64,000 bases of DNA, taken from assembly GCF_001510895.1 (NCBI RefSeq), contig NZ_LPWA01000101.1, positions 52,698 to 116,697 of the forward strand, given 5' to 3'. The notes below the pieces were generated by a model. That model was given only the letters and a program-made list of their open reading frames with translations, did not search any database and was not told the DNA's origin. The translations under genes were made by a program, and so were the position numbers. This stretch comes from Mesorhizobium loti. GTDB lineage: Bacteria > Pseudomonadota > Alphaproteobacteria > Rhizobiales > Rhizobiaceae. Below, in pieces: positions 46,175 through 53,315 of this stretch. The stretch's first letter is position 1; each line of letters starts with the position of its first letter.

Positions 46175-46369
46175 ATGGACCAGCCTAGCAAAATGGAAAA
46201 CCTGCAGTTTGCGCAGGGGATCTTGCGGGAGCTTCGCCAGAAGGCTGAGGCCGATGGCGAAAAGCTTCTGACCTATCTCATCGACATGGCTTATCTCGAA
46301 GCCAGCGACCGTATCCGCGCCCATTGGATCGGCAGCCACGAGAACGAGAACCGCCGGGCCAAGGGCTGA
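46175..46369 (+). CDS. Hypothetical small helical protein
   Basis: 64 residues, ATG at 46175 after TTGGGGGC. Two helices: KMENLQFAQGILRELRQKAE and GEKLLTYLIDMAYLEASDRI. The GEKLLTYLIDMAYLEA part resembles the end of the PAS protein 800 bases upstream (GHDMLSYLLDNIQEEI), so the two may share a small dimerisation helix. Function unknown. Confidence 0.6.
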   Translation: MDQPSKMENLQFAQGILRELRQKAEADGEKLLTYLIDMAYLEASDRIRAHWIGSHENENRRAKG

Positions 46370-46415
46370 CCGCTGGCATCTTGCCGGCACTCTCCGGCCG
46401 GAACGCCCGGAACGC

Positions 46416-46449
46416 AAAAAAGCCCGCCATGCCTTTCGGCACGGCGGGC
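46416..46449 (-). terminator. Rho-independent terminator after msrA
   Basis: GCCCGCCATGCC (46422-46433) and GGCACGGCGGGC (46438-46449) pair with one mismatch. On the minus strand TTTTTT follows (complement of 46416-46421). It lies 39 bases past the msrA stop. Confidence 0.85.
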
Positions 46450-46488
46450 GTGATCATGCACAAGAGGCTACTGCGTAGCCGCTATTTC

Positions 46489-47007
46489 TTATGATGCGGC
46501 GGCCTTTTCGCGGACGGGAAGCTTCCAGCCCGGCCGGACGAAATGGCAGGTATAGCCATTGGGATAGCGCTCCAGATAATCCTGATGCTCGGGCTCGGCC
46601 TCCCAGAAGGGGCCGGCCGGAGCCAGCTCGGTGACGACCTTGCCTGGCCACAGGCCCGAGGCGTCGACATCTGCGATGGTGTCCTCAGCCACCCGTTTCT
46701 GCTCGTCGCTGGTGTAGAAGATCGCCGAGCGGTAGCTCATGCCGACATCGTTGCCCTGACGGTTCCTGGTCGTCGGATCATGGATCTGGAAGAAGAATTC
46801 GAGCAGCGTGCGGAAACTGGTCTTGGCTGGATCGAAGACGATCTCGATCGCCTCGGCGTGGGTGCCGTGATTGCGATAGGTTGCATTCGGCACGTCGCCG
46901 CCGCTGTAGCCGACACGGGTGGAGATCACGCCGGGAAAGCGGCGGATCAGATCCTGCATACCCCAGAAGCAACCGCCGGCAAGAACCGCGCGTTCGGAAG
47001 AAGCCAT
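46489..47007 (-). CDS. msrA: Peptide methionine sulfoxide reductase A
   Basis: 172 residues. Reduces methionine-S-sulfoxide in proteins. The catalytic Cys13 is in [18 protein letters not shown], followed by [20 protein letters not shown], with the substrate-binding HAE, and [20 protein letters not shown]. The ATG at 47007 follows AAGGAGG by 6 bases, a strong site. No resolving Cys is visible at the C-terminus, so it may need another reductant. Repair of oxidised proteins fits the stress genes around it. Confidence 0.95.
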   Translation of the reverse strand: MASSERAVLAGGCFWGMQDLIRRFPGVISTRVGYSGGDVPNATYRNHGTHAEAIEIVFDPAKTSFRTLLEFFFQIHDPTTRNRQGNDVGMSYRSAIFYTSDEQKRVAEDTIADVDASGLWPGKVVTELAPAGPFWEAEPEHQDYLERYPNGYTCHFVRPGWKLPVREKAAAS

Positions 47008-47165
47008 GTCAAACCTCCTTTGGATTTCTCCATAAGTGGGGATTGTGGCCTGCTTCTTCCAGCCGCTCAAGCGCCCGATAAGGTGAGGTAACAGAGCGGG
47101 ATGCCTGGTCTGCGCCGATGCCCGCCGGTTGGGCAAACCGGCGAGCACTGGTTGCCTGGTCAGCC

Positions 47166-47417
47166 TCACTTAGGCCCCTTATCACCTCTGCCGTTGTTGC
47201 TCCCGCCCTTGTCGCCCCGGCCGTGATCACCCCTGCCCTGGTGGTGGCTTTCGCCACCGAGGCAGTTGGCGTCACCGACACCGCAGCAGCGGCCGGCCCA
47301 GAGCTTGTTGGTCGGCGTGTTGTCGCATTCATAGATTTGCTGGCCAGCCATCGCGGAACCGCCCAAGGCTGATACGGCCACGGCGGCAAGAAGTGCATTG
47401 CGCAGGATTGCAGTCAT
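47166..47417 (-). CDS. Small secreted protein with His/Gly-rich tail
   Basis: 83 residues with signal peptide [20 protein letters not shown], cut near AMA. Mature N-terminus has four Cys ([23 protein letters not shown]), then a repetitive tail [20 protein letters not shown] with three GRGDxG units. The tail could bind metal or polysaccharide. Not recognised as a known family. An upstream start was rejected because it would precede the signal peptide. Confidence 0.6.
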   Translation of the reverse strand: MTAILRNALLAAVAVSALGGSAMAGQQIYECDNTPTNKLWAGRCCGVGDANCLGGESHHQGRGDHGRGDKGGSNNGRGDKGPK

Positions 47418-47552
47418 CGGAAAATCTCCATGGTGCATGGTGTTCATTTGCACCGATGCGTCGCCCGGCGGGGCGGATTGGTTCATCGCGTTTTCAGAAA
47501 TTCTTACCGACGGTTCGATGTCCCATGACCGAGTTCCGGGTTCCGGACCGCC

Positions 47553-47876
47553 TTATTCATGCGGATCGGGCTTGAACCGCCTCACCACCACCTCGAACAG
47601 AATGTCCGAGATCCACATCGCCGAGACGCCGATGAGGAAGGCGGCGGCGAGCGTGGTGGTGTCGTCGGCGGTGTCGGGCATCGGCAGGCCGCTTGCCTGA
47701 ACCCAGGCGACCACAGGCAGCGTCAGATAGGCGGCGGCTAAAGCGCCACAGATCGGCGAGGCCACCATCTCGCGCAACTTGTAGCGATGGCGCGACAGTG
47801 CCCTGAGCACTCCGCCGGCGAGGCCGGCGGCCACCACCTGGCCCTTGATGCCGAGCAGATCGAAGATGTCGTGCAT
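47553..47876 (-). CDS. Prophage small membrane protein (lysis cassette, last gene)
   Basis: 107 residues from the ATG at 47876, overlapping the preceding lipoprotein stop by one base (TGATG). Three hydrophobic stretches (QVVAAGLAGGVLRAL, PICGALAAAYLTLPVVAWV, TLAAAFLIGVSAMWISDILF) with a basic end, as in class I holins. Role as a holin or anti-holin is inferred from size, topology and position. Confidence 0.6.
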   Translation of the reverse strand: MHDIFDLLGIKGQVVAAGLAGGVLRALSRHRYKLREMVASPICGALAAAYLTLPVVAWVQASGLPMPDTADDTTTLAAAFLIGVSAMWISDILFEVVVRRFKPDPHE

Positions 47877-48070
47877 CAAGCCCTCCAGCCGCAGAGTTTC
47901 TCGCCCTTGCGGTTGTGGGCGAGAAGCGCCCTCGCCTCTTCATCCGACAGCGTGTCGACCGCCTTGGCGGAGAGGCGCAGCGGCGCGGAGACCGCGCAGA
48001 AGGTGCCCTTGACCGTGGTGCAGCCGCCGAGTGCAACGAACAGGACGGCAGCGATCAGTCCCTTGCCCAT
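47876..48070 (-). CDS. Rz1-like outer-membrane spanin lipoprotein
   Basis: 64 residues. Lipoprotein signal MGKGLIAAVLFVALGGCTTV with lipobox LGGC (Cys17). Short mature part with a second and third Cys. Its start overlaps the end of the preceding Rz-like gene by 16 bases, the classic Rz/Rz1 overlapping arrangement. Spanin pairs fuse inner and outer membranes at the end of lysis. Confidence 0.65.
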   Translation of the reverse strand: MGKGLIAAVLFVALGGCTTVKGTFCAVSAPLRLSAKAVDTLSDEEARALLAHNRKGEKLCGWRA

Positions 48071-48294
48071 GACTTCAGCTCCTTCTTGACGGCTTCTGCT
48101 GGCAGCGTGCCGGTATCGTTGTCGACCTGGTTGGCGATGTCGCGGGCCGCAGCCTCGGCCTTGGTCTGCCGGTCGCGCTCGGCCTTGGCGCCGGCGAGCC
48201 TTTGGTGAAAACCCCAGCCCAGCGCCGCGATGAAGGACACCAGCACACCCAGGACTGCCGGATTGCCGGAGAGGAAGGACAGGAGCGCCGTCAT
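48055..48294 (-). CDS. Rz-like inner-membrane spanin
   Basis: 79 residues from the ATG at 48294, which overlaps the previous stop (ATGA). One N-terminal TM helix (AVLGVLVSFIAALGWGFHQR) then a charged helix AGAKAERDRQTKAEAAARDI suited to a coiled coil. Layout of an i-spanin; pairs with the overlapping lipoprotein gene. Confidence 0.65.
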   Translation of the reverse strand: MTALLSFLSGNPAVLGVLVSFIAALGWGFHQRLAGAKAERDRQTKAEAAARDIANQVDNDTGTLPAEAVKKELKSWARD

Positions 48295-48389
48295 GCCAGC
48301 CACCACACGACAAGCGCGCCGATGAGGAGCAGCGCGCCGATGACCCAGGGCAAGGCCTGGCGGATGAGTTCGGTGAAAACCTCGACCAT
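48291..48389 (-). CDS. 32-residue single-TM phage protein
   Basis: Reads MVEVFTELIRQALPWVIGAL then a hydrophobic run ending VVWWLA and stop, so nearly all one membrane helix. ATG at 48389 follows GAGAGG. The stop overlaps the next start by ATGA, which supports real translation. It could be a pinholin or a holin regulator. Inferred from location. Confidence 0.6.
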   Translation of the reverse strand: MVEVFTELIRQALPWVIGALLLIGALVVWWLA

Positions 48390-48399
48390 TTTATCCCTC

Positions 48400-48603
48400 T
48401 CACTTCGACCAGTGGAATTTGCGGGCGAGCGCGTACCAGGCTTCGGTGGCCAGGCTGATTGCCAGGCCGATGCCGGCTTCGAGCGCGATCTGGATGTCGG
48501 GATCGCCCGAAAGCGCCGCGGCGTCGCCGGCGCCGAGCAGACCGCGCGCGACGAGGACGCCGGCGCCGTAGCGCAGCGCGATGCGGATGATGACGGCGAT
48601 CAT
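48400..48603 (-). CDS. Putative phage holin (Pam3-gp28-like)
   Basis: 67 residues, ATG at 48603 overlapping the endolysin stop (ATGA). One or two hydrophobic segments (MIAVIIRIALRYGAGVLVAR; ALEAGIGLAISLATEAWYAL) with a basic C-terminus KFHWSK. The size and pattern fit the small Pam3-gp28-type putative holins found next to GH108 endolysins. Confidence 0.65.
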   Translation of the reverse strand: MIAVIIRIALRYGAGVLVARGLLGAGDAAALSGDPDIQIALEAGIGLAISLATEAWYALARKFHWSK

Positions 48604-49127
48604 TGGCAGAACACTCCGAAGAGATTGCAGGGAAGATGCGCGACCCAGGCGGCCGCCGAGCCGAGCGCCAGCGCGATCAGGGCGAGGATGCTGGCCGTCT
48701 TGGCGGGCAACGCCGGCGCCGGCGGAGCACTGTCGCCCCCGCGGCGCCGGCGGTCGGCCGCGCGGCGTCGGGTGGCGGCGGCGCGGGCTGGAGAGGCGCC
48801 TCGGGCTGCGCCGAGATGAGCAGCGCCTCGGCGCGCACCGAGGCGACGCGCGCGCTCCAGCCCTTGCCGAAGGTCGGCCAGGTCGGCAGCCGCTGGAGGA
48901 AGACGAGCCGCGCATCGCAAAGCGTGTCGATGACGACGCCGGCGGCTTCGCCCGGGCTGCGGCAAGCGTGGCCGGGCCGATGCGGCCATCCTGGGCAACG
49001 CCGACGATCGCCTGCAGATATTTCGCCGCCCTGCCCGGCCCGCTGTTCACCGCGAAGTCGAAGACGGCATAGTCGATGCCGTCGGGAAGCTCCGCGCCGA
49101 GGACGGCGTCCCAGTAGAAACGTCGAA
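48600..49127 (-). pseudogene. GH108-type endolysin, N-terminally truncated and frameshifted
   Basis: Keeps FYWDAVLGAELPDGIDYAVF and NSGPGRAAKYLQAIVGVAQD, with the peptidoglycan-binding-like GRIGPATLAAAR, typical of glycoside hydrolase 108 muramidases. Two single-base losses near 48951 and 48725 must be corrected to read VIDTLCDARLVFLQRLPTWP, the Pro-rich linker and the C-terminal TM anchor ILALIALALGSAAAWVAHLP. The catalytic N-terminus with its EGGY(V/S) glutamate is missing, deleted where the gene joins the terminase fragment near 49125. Probably inactive. Confidence 0.8.
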
Positions 49128-49734
49128 AAAGCCTGAATTCCTCGAACCAGGCGTGTAGCGTCGAAAACACCTTGAAGCGGCCGGACTGCATGCGGTCGAG
49201 CATCTCCATCAGCCCGGCCTCGACCGAGACCGAGCCGTCGGGGAAGCGGGCGTGACTGGTCAGCATGTTCAGCCCATGCGCGGCATATTGTTTCGCGAGC
49301 GCAACGCCGGCGCCTTCCAGCGTTTCGCGGCGGCCGTCGCGCGGCCAGGCGAAGGGCAGCCACTCGCCCCAGGATTTGAGCGCCAGCGCCTGCATCGCCG
49401 GCGTCTGTTGCGCGGCGCGGTGCGCCTTCGTCACGTAGACGACATCGGCTTCGGTATCCCAGGCAAGCTCGACCGCGGCCGACGGATGGTCCCAGCCGAA
49501 ATCGAGCGCGCCGATACGCGGCCACCAGCGCGGCAGTTTGAACGGCTCGCAGGCGATCGTCTCCTCCGCCACCGGAAAGATGCGGCCTGAGCCCAGCACC
49601 GGAATGCCTTTCGCGCGCGCTTCGCGCTCATGCTCGGGATAGGCGGCGACGATCGCGGCACGCTGCTCGGGCGTGTAGTGCCCGGCATCGTCGATGGTCA
49701 TGAAGGTAACGTGTCGGGTCATGGGTACCTGCAA
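49125..49734 (-). pseudogene. Terminase large subunit, C-terminal part
   Basis: About 200 residues: HVTFMTIDDAGHYTPEQRAA, IPVLGSGRIFPVAEETIACE, then the nuclease-domain strands RIGALDFGWDHPSAAVELAW and DVVYVTKAHRAAQQTPAMQA. It continues directly from the N-terminal half at 51662-52354 in normal terminases, but here it is separated by 1.9 kb. At the other end WFEEFRLF runs in frame into the endolysin RRFYWDAV, showing a deletion of the structural-gene region. The last part of the nuclease domain is lost. Confidence 0.85.
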
Positions 49735-49736
49735 GC

Positions 49737-49800
49737 GCGAGTTCCTCGCCCCACGTGAGTGGGGGAGAGGTGGCGCGGCGAAGCCGCGACGGAGCGGGGG
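49737..49800. repeat. Intergenic repeat at the insertion edge (family D)
   Basis: The stretch TTCCTCGCCCCACGTGAGTG...GGGGGAGAGGTGGC with GCGGCGAAGCCGC is the C/G-rich, partly palindromic style of interspersed repeats. CCCCAC/GTGGGG pairs flank GTGA. It borders the terminase C-terminal fragment on its upstream side. Confidence 0.45.
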
Positions 49801-49899
49801 CAGCGCCGGCTTTCGATTAAAGGGCGGGAGGCTATTCGTCGAGGCTTTCGACCTACGAAGGGCGCACAGACATTGCGAGGAAGGCGGCTAAGGTGAACG

Positions 49900-50358
49900 T
49901 TAGCTCGCCGCAGGGTTTGCTTCCGACCTTGGAACCATATTCACTAGGAGGGCTCCAAGTTTAACGATTTCTGCGTCACCACGTTTAACCCTTACTCGAA
50001 TAAGTCCGTTACTTTTAACCGGGAACGGAGAAATCTCTATGTTCATCCGCAGGCTTACTCGACTGTCATCGCTTTGAGGCCCCAAAAGGGGCAGGCCTTC
50101 CTTCGGTATCTCAAAGGGTGCGGTCATCGCCGGATTTTCTTGGTCTTCGGGAAAATACACCAGCAATTCATAATTGGTCGCTCGCTCGACGGTCACTTTT
50201 TCGAAGTAATGAGCAGCAAGACACAGTTTCGGTAATGTTGTGGGTCCATCTGTTACGATATTTATCGATCCAGCGTAGATTCCCATAAAGCTCGCCTTGC
50301 CACCGACCTCCTGTCGGATATCGTCGCAAAAACGGTAAAGCCATAAATATCTGGCCAA
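49900..50358 (-). CDS. Hypothetical protein (CDDIR-type) downstream of the toxin-antitoxin pair
   Basis: 152 residues. LYRFCDDIRQEVGGKASFMG followed by IYAGSINIV resembles an uncharacterised family beginning with FCDDIR-(x4-8)-K-S-(I/F)-GIY. Predominantly beta, no signal peptide. GC is lower than in the flanking phage genes. 10 bases downstream of the XRE gene, so one operon with the toxin-antitoxin pair. Function unknown. Confidence 0.6.
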   Translation of the reverse strand: MARYLWLYRFCDDIRQEVGGKASFMGIYAGSINIVTDGPTTLPKLCLAAHYFEKVTVERATNYELLVYFPEDQENPAMTAPFEIPKEGLPLLGPQSDDSRVSLRMNIEISPFPVKSNGLIRVRVKRGDAEIVKLGALLVNMVPRSEANPAAS

Positions 50359-50368
50359 TCTATCTCAT

Positions 50369-50869
50369 TCATGAATATAACACTTTACGGGATACATAAG
50401 TTGTTACTACGGCCGCTTGACCTCTGTTATCCCATGTTGTTGTATCAGGAGTGTTGGAAAGCTTAGTCTTTATCGGCTCCGTAAAAACTATTGGCGGACT
50501 GCGCTCCCATGTGGCGTCATCGTCACAGAACGATTTGGCGTTCAATCCTGAAATTGTCTTGTCTTCACTTCTGCGAAGGCCTTCCTTGAACGAAACAAAC
50601 TCAATCGACAGCCACACGTCGAAAGCGTCGGCCATGTCAAGCAATGTTTGGATGGTAAATTTTCCGTAGTCAGGGTCTTCCAAGCGAGCAATGTTGCTTT
50701 GTGATTTTCCCGACAGCGTGGCCAAGTCAGACTGCTTCATGTTGCGAGACTCGCGCATGGCGCGAATCTGGTGGGCAACCCCTTGCTTGACCGTCTCGCG
50801 CACGTAGGCGCGGCGGAAAAGTTTGCTGCTTTTCAACCGTTCGAATATGCCTCTACGGAACCCAGACAT
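50369..50869 (-). CDS. XRE-family antitoxin (HigA-like)
   Basis: 166 residues. HTH_XRE at about residues 30-95: VAHQIRAMRESRNMKQSDLA, then SGKSQSNIARLEDPDYGKFT and DAFDVWLSIEFVSF. Such single-HTH proteins next to HigB/Gp49-like toxins are antitoxins. It overlaps the toxin gene by 17 bases. Probably binds the palindromes at 51246-51290. The C-terminal half is unlike typical antitoxins and may contact the toxin. Confidence 0.75.
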   Translation of the reverse strand: MSGFRRGIFERLKSSKLFRRAYVRETVKQGVAHQIRAMRESRNMKQSDLATLSGKSQSNIARLEDPDYGKFTIQTLLDMADAFDVWLSIEFVSFKEGLRRSEDKTISGLNAKSFCDDDATWERSPPIVFTEPIKTKLSNTPDTTTWDNRGQAAVVTTYVSRKVLYS

Positions 50870-51236
50870 TCATTCTCCCGCTGTCAGATTGACACTCTAG
50901 ACGACGTTGTTTTGCTATCTTAATCCAGTCTGATGGCGAGTAGTTCCGTTCCTTTTTCGTTACGACCAGCACAACAGTAAAAGTGTATGGTCCAGGACCG
51001 AAAAAACCGACCAAGCGAGTCTGAACGCCGGCAATCTTGCCTAAGATGACCTCTCCCAAGCCGCCCGAATTGTGCAGAGTGTCAAATTTGGGCCGTCGCC
51101 AATTAGCCCTTTCGGTTTGCGACAAAAATTCTAGCGCGACATGGGCCGTCGCAGCGTCCTCATCGCTCAATCCGTTAAACCATTGGGATAGCTCTCTTTT
51201 TCCGCTTGGCTTCACGTACTCGCGAAACGTCCACAT
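50853..51236 (-). CDS. HigB/Gp49-like toxin
   Basis: 127 residues from ATG 51236 (MWTFREYVKPSGKRELSQWF). It has the phage-derived Gp49/HigB pattern: LEFLSQTERANWRRPKFDTL, GGLGEVILGKIAGVQTRLVG and FTVVLVVTKKERNYSP, ending in basic residues near KQRRLECQ. Related toxins are ribosome-dependent mRNA interferases. The open frame upstream to 51392 passes through the operator and is not coding. Translationally coupled to the XRE gene. Confidence 0.75.
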   Translation of the reverse strand: MWTFREYVKPSGKRELSQWFNGLSDEDAATAHVALEFLSQTERANWRRPKFDTLHNSGGLGEVILGKIAGVQTRLVGFFGPGPYTFTVVLVVTKKERNYSPSDWIKIAKQRRLECQSDSGRMNVWVP

Positions 51237-51245
51237 AAATATACC

Positions 51246-51290
51246 TATTTTGGTATCTGTCAAGTTGACACTGAATACCAAAATTGGTAT
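51246..51290 (-). promoter_or_regulatory. Operator and promoter region of the HigBA-like operon
   Basis: TATTTTGGTAT (51246-51256) is inversely repeated as ATACCAAAAT (51275-51284). ATACCAA-AA-TTGGTAT (51275-51290) and TGTCAA-G-TTGACA (51258-51270) are further perfect dyads. The arrangement directly before the toxin start is that of an autoregulated toxin-antitoxin promoter. Confidence 0.7.
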
Positions 51291-51369
51291 TTGCATTGAG
51301 CCAACGAGTCGACCGCCCCAGAACGTCAGCAACAATGCAAAGTATAAATCTGGGTGGTTGGCAAACGAA

Positions 51370-51403
51370 AAAGCCGCCACGTGTCTTCCCACGCGACGGC
51401 TTT
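51370..51403. terminator. Strong bidirectional hairpin terminator
   Basis: AAAGCCGCCACGTG (51370-51383) pairs along 14 positions (two G-T) with CACGCGACGGCTTT (51390-51403), loop TCTTCC. The minus strand continues with TT, making TTTTT after the stem. No gene ends here now; likely left from the donor of the inserted segment. Confidence 0.65.
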
Positions 51404-51404
51404 A

Positions 51405-51481
51405 GCGCTCGTAGCTCAGTTGGATAGAGCGAGGTCTTCGTAGGTCCCAGGTCGGCGGTTCGAGCCCGTCCGAGCGCTCCA
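51405..51481 (+). tRNA. Degenerate tRNA-like sequence, probably tRNA-Arg remnant
   Basis: The acceptor stem (GCGCTCG/CGAGCGC) is perfect, D stem GCTC/GAGC intact, T arm GGCGG-TTCGAGC-CCGTC good (one G-T), and TCCA ends it. The anticodon arm AGGTC-TTCGTAG-GTCCC has two mismatches and would give anticodon CGT. The acceptor and D arm resemble alphaproteobacterial tRNA-Arg. It is either a pseudo-tRNA, a tRNA altered by a sequencing error, or the edge of an element that integrates into tRNA genes. Confidence 0.5.
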
Positions 51482-51592
51482 CAACATTCACTACGGCTGC
51501 CACGCGTAACATAGTGGCCGCCGTTTGTGAATCCAAGATTAAGTACTACCCCATGATCAGATAGGTCGAAGATAGACAGAGCCGAGAAGTCG

Positions 51593-51655
51593 GCGGGACA
51601 GCACCCCCTCCGGCCTGCCGGCCATCTCCCCCGCGGGGGAGATTGGACTTCACCG
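51593..51655. repeat. Intergenic palindromic repeat (family C, copy 2)
   Basis: GGCGGGACAGCACCCCCTCC then GGCCTGCCGGCC and ATCTCCCCCGCGGGGGAGAT, both self-complementary. It lies between the tRNA-like sequence and the terminase N-terminal fragment, that is, on the other edge of the 1.9-kb insertion. Confidence 0.75.
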
Positions 51656-51661
51656 GTGCGC

Positions 51662-52354
51662 TCACCCCTTCCCGACCCTCTCCACCTCCGCCGCGCTCAG
51701 AAACCTCAGCACCACATCCGACATCCCCAGCAGCGGCGTGAAGGTCACGATTGTAATGCCGCCAGTGGCGTTGGTGCGGGTGAGGCCCTCGGAATAGACA
51801 TCCAGCGGCGGCTCCTCGTCGAACCAGACGCCGTGCAACGTCTCGCCCTGCCATTTCTCGCGGCCTTTTTCGTAACTCTTGAAGGAGAGCACGCTTTCGC
51901 CCGCCTGCACGTCGCCGCCACCGCCCCAGCGCACGATGACGCTGTCAATCGCACCGGGAACATTGCGGCCCATCACCGTGTCGGCGATGGCATCGGCCGG
52001 GATCATGCCGGTTCCCCATTCCGCCTGCTGCTGCGGCGGGCCGACCAGCACGCGCTGCGGGTTGTCGCGCGTGCCTTCGCCGGTGACGCCCGCCGCCCAG
52101 AGCCGAACGGGCGTATCGAACACTTTTCCCACCCACCAGTCGGGATAACGGCCGGTGAGATGCATGGCCCATTCGGCGCCCCCTGCCCTGGTCTTGCCGA
52201 GCTGGTTGCCAGCCATGAACAGGCGCTCGCGGTTTTTCCCCCCGGCCGCGTGGAATTCGGCCTGGCGGTCGTAGGGCGTGTAGGCTGCAAGCTGGTTGCT
52301 ACGACGACGTCGGTCCAGCTGCTCGAGCAGCGCCAAATAGGTTCTCATCGCCAT
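51662..52354 (-). pseudogene. Terminase large subunit, N-terminal (ATPase) part
   Basis: About 230 residues. LAAYTPYDRQAEFHAAG at the start and Walker A-like RLFMAGNQLGKTRAGGAEW near residue 47, then PVRLWAAGVTGEGTRDNPQR, GREKWQGETLHGVWFDEEPP (Walker B with catalytic Glu) and TNATGGITIVTFTPLLGMSD. The frame ends at GKG near 51665 and the nuclease half is found 1.9 kb away. The start may be 52354 or 52348. Confidence 0.88.
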
Positions 52355-52718
52355 CGAGGAACGGGCGGAGGCTCGCTTCGAGGGCGCGGATGCGGCTGCG
52401 GATTTCCTCATCGCTCATCCGGTCGAGATTGTTTTTATCGGCATCGAGGTTTTGCGAAAAATCCTTGGGCAGCAGCGTCAGCACGACCTTTAGATACTGC
52501 TCGGGCTTTTCCGCCCGCACCGCGGCGATGACGCCGGCGCCATGGGCACGGAAATCGGCGCGCAGTGCTGCGGCGAAGTCGTCGCCCAGCGTCTTTTTGG
52601 AGCGTTTTGGGCGGGTTGCGGCAACTGGCGGCGTTGAAGGGGCCGTCTTGCGCTTCGACCTTGTCGCCTTCGCGCCGGCGCCCACTTTGCAACCTGCCGT
52701 TCTGGGATCGTCAGTCAT
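52299..52718 (-). CDS. Phage terminase small-subunit-like protein
   Basis: 139 residues from the ATG at 52718. Basic N-terminus (KATRSKRKTAPSTPP), then LGDDFAAALRADFRAHGAGV, EKPEQYLKVVLTLLPKDFSQ and RMSDEEIRSRIRALEASLRP, which match proteins placed before terminase large subunits in alphaproteobacterial prophages. Overlaps the large-subunit start. Its role in DNA recognition is inferred. Confidence 0.6.
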   Translation of the reverse strand: MTDDPRTAGCKVGAGAKATRSKRKTAPSTPPVAATRPKRSKKTLGDDFAAALRADFRAHGAGVIAAVRAEKPEQYLKVVLTLLPKDFSQNLDADKNNLDRMSDEEIRSRIRALEASLRPFLDGDENLFGAARAAGPTSS

Positions 52719-53099
52719 GGGCCGCGGCAGCGGATGCGGTGGCCGACCTTGCCACCCTCGCCTTGCGGGCCTTTCGCGCCGGCTTCTTGCGCGGTTTTGA
52801 GCGAGCTGGCTTTGGCGGCACGGCTTCGCCGAGCGATGCGGCCTCACCAGACGGTCCGGACGCGGCCTTCAGCTTCGACGTAACGGCGACTATTGCCGCG
52901 TGGTCAAGGCCCTGGCGCGGAAAGCCGAAGCCGGCGACGGCCTCGACCGGGCCGCCGCGCACCATGCCGATGCGACGCCCGGCGCGACTTCCTCTACACG
53001 GCCGGCGCGACGCGGCAGGCCAAGGGATTCGAACTCGCCGATGGCGCTGACGATCTCGGCACCGTCGTCAGTGGTGATGATGGTGGCATAGCGTGGCAT
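52711..53099 (-). CDS. Phage-associated hypothetical protein, frameshifted as sequenced
   Basis: About 129 residues: MPRYATIITTDDGAEIVSAI then GEFESLGLPRRAGRVEEVAP, followed after a one-base loss near 52974 by RIGMVRGGPVEAVAGFGFPR. The end is Lys/Ala/Pro-rich (KPARSKPRKKPARKARKA), suited to nucleic-acid binding. The stop overlaps the terminase small-subunit start by 8 bases. Known only from context. Confidence 0.6.
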
Positions 53100-53146
53100 G
53101 GGGTTTCTCGGTGAGCTGGTAAATCGGAAGCGTTGCGTTCCTTCGC

Positions 53147-53315
53147 GCCCCCCTCTGGCCTGCCGGCCATCTCCCCCACACGGGGGGAGATTGGCAGCTT
53201 GGCCGATGGCGCTCTTCCTGCGGCGTTGGTAATTGGCGAAAGCGCTTGAGAGCTGATCTCCCCCCTCGTGGGGGAGATGTCCGGCAGGACAGAGGGGGGC
53301 GCTGTCCCGCCAGCG
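53147..53315. repeat. Inverted pair of family C repeats
   Basis: GCCCCCCTCTGGCCTGCCGG (53147 on) with ATCTCCCCCACACGGGGGGAGAT, and in the opposite direction GATCTCCCCCCTCGTGGGGG then GAGATGTCCGGCAGGACAGA up to GCGCTGTCCCGCC near 53314. The two copies could form one very large hairpin. Confidence 0.75.

Noticed and set aside
51405..51481. Functional tRNA gene
   Set aside because: Anticodon stem has two mismatches and the anticodon does not fit the body; called tRNA-like only.
49735..51661. Insertion sequence interrupting the terminase
   Set aside because: No transposase, terminal inverted repeats or target duplication could be identified.
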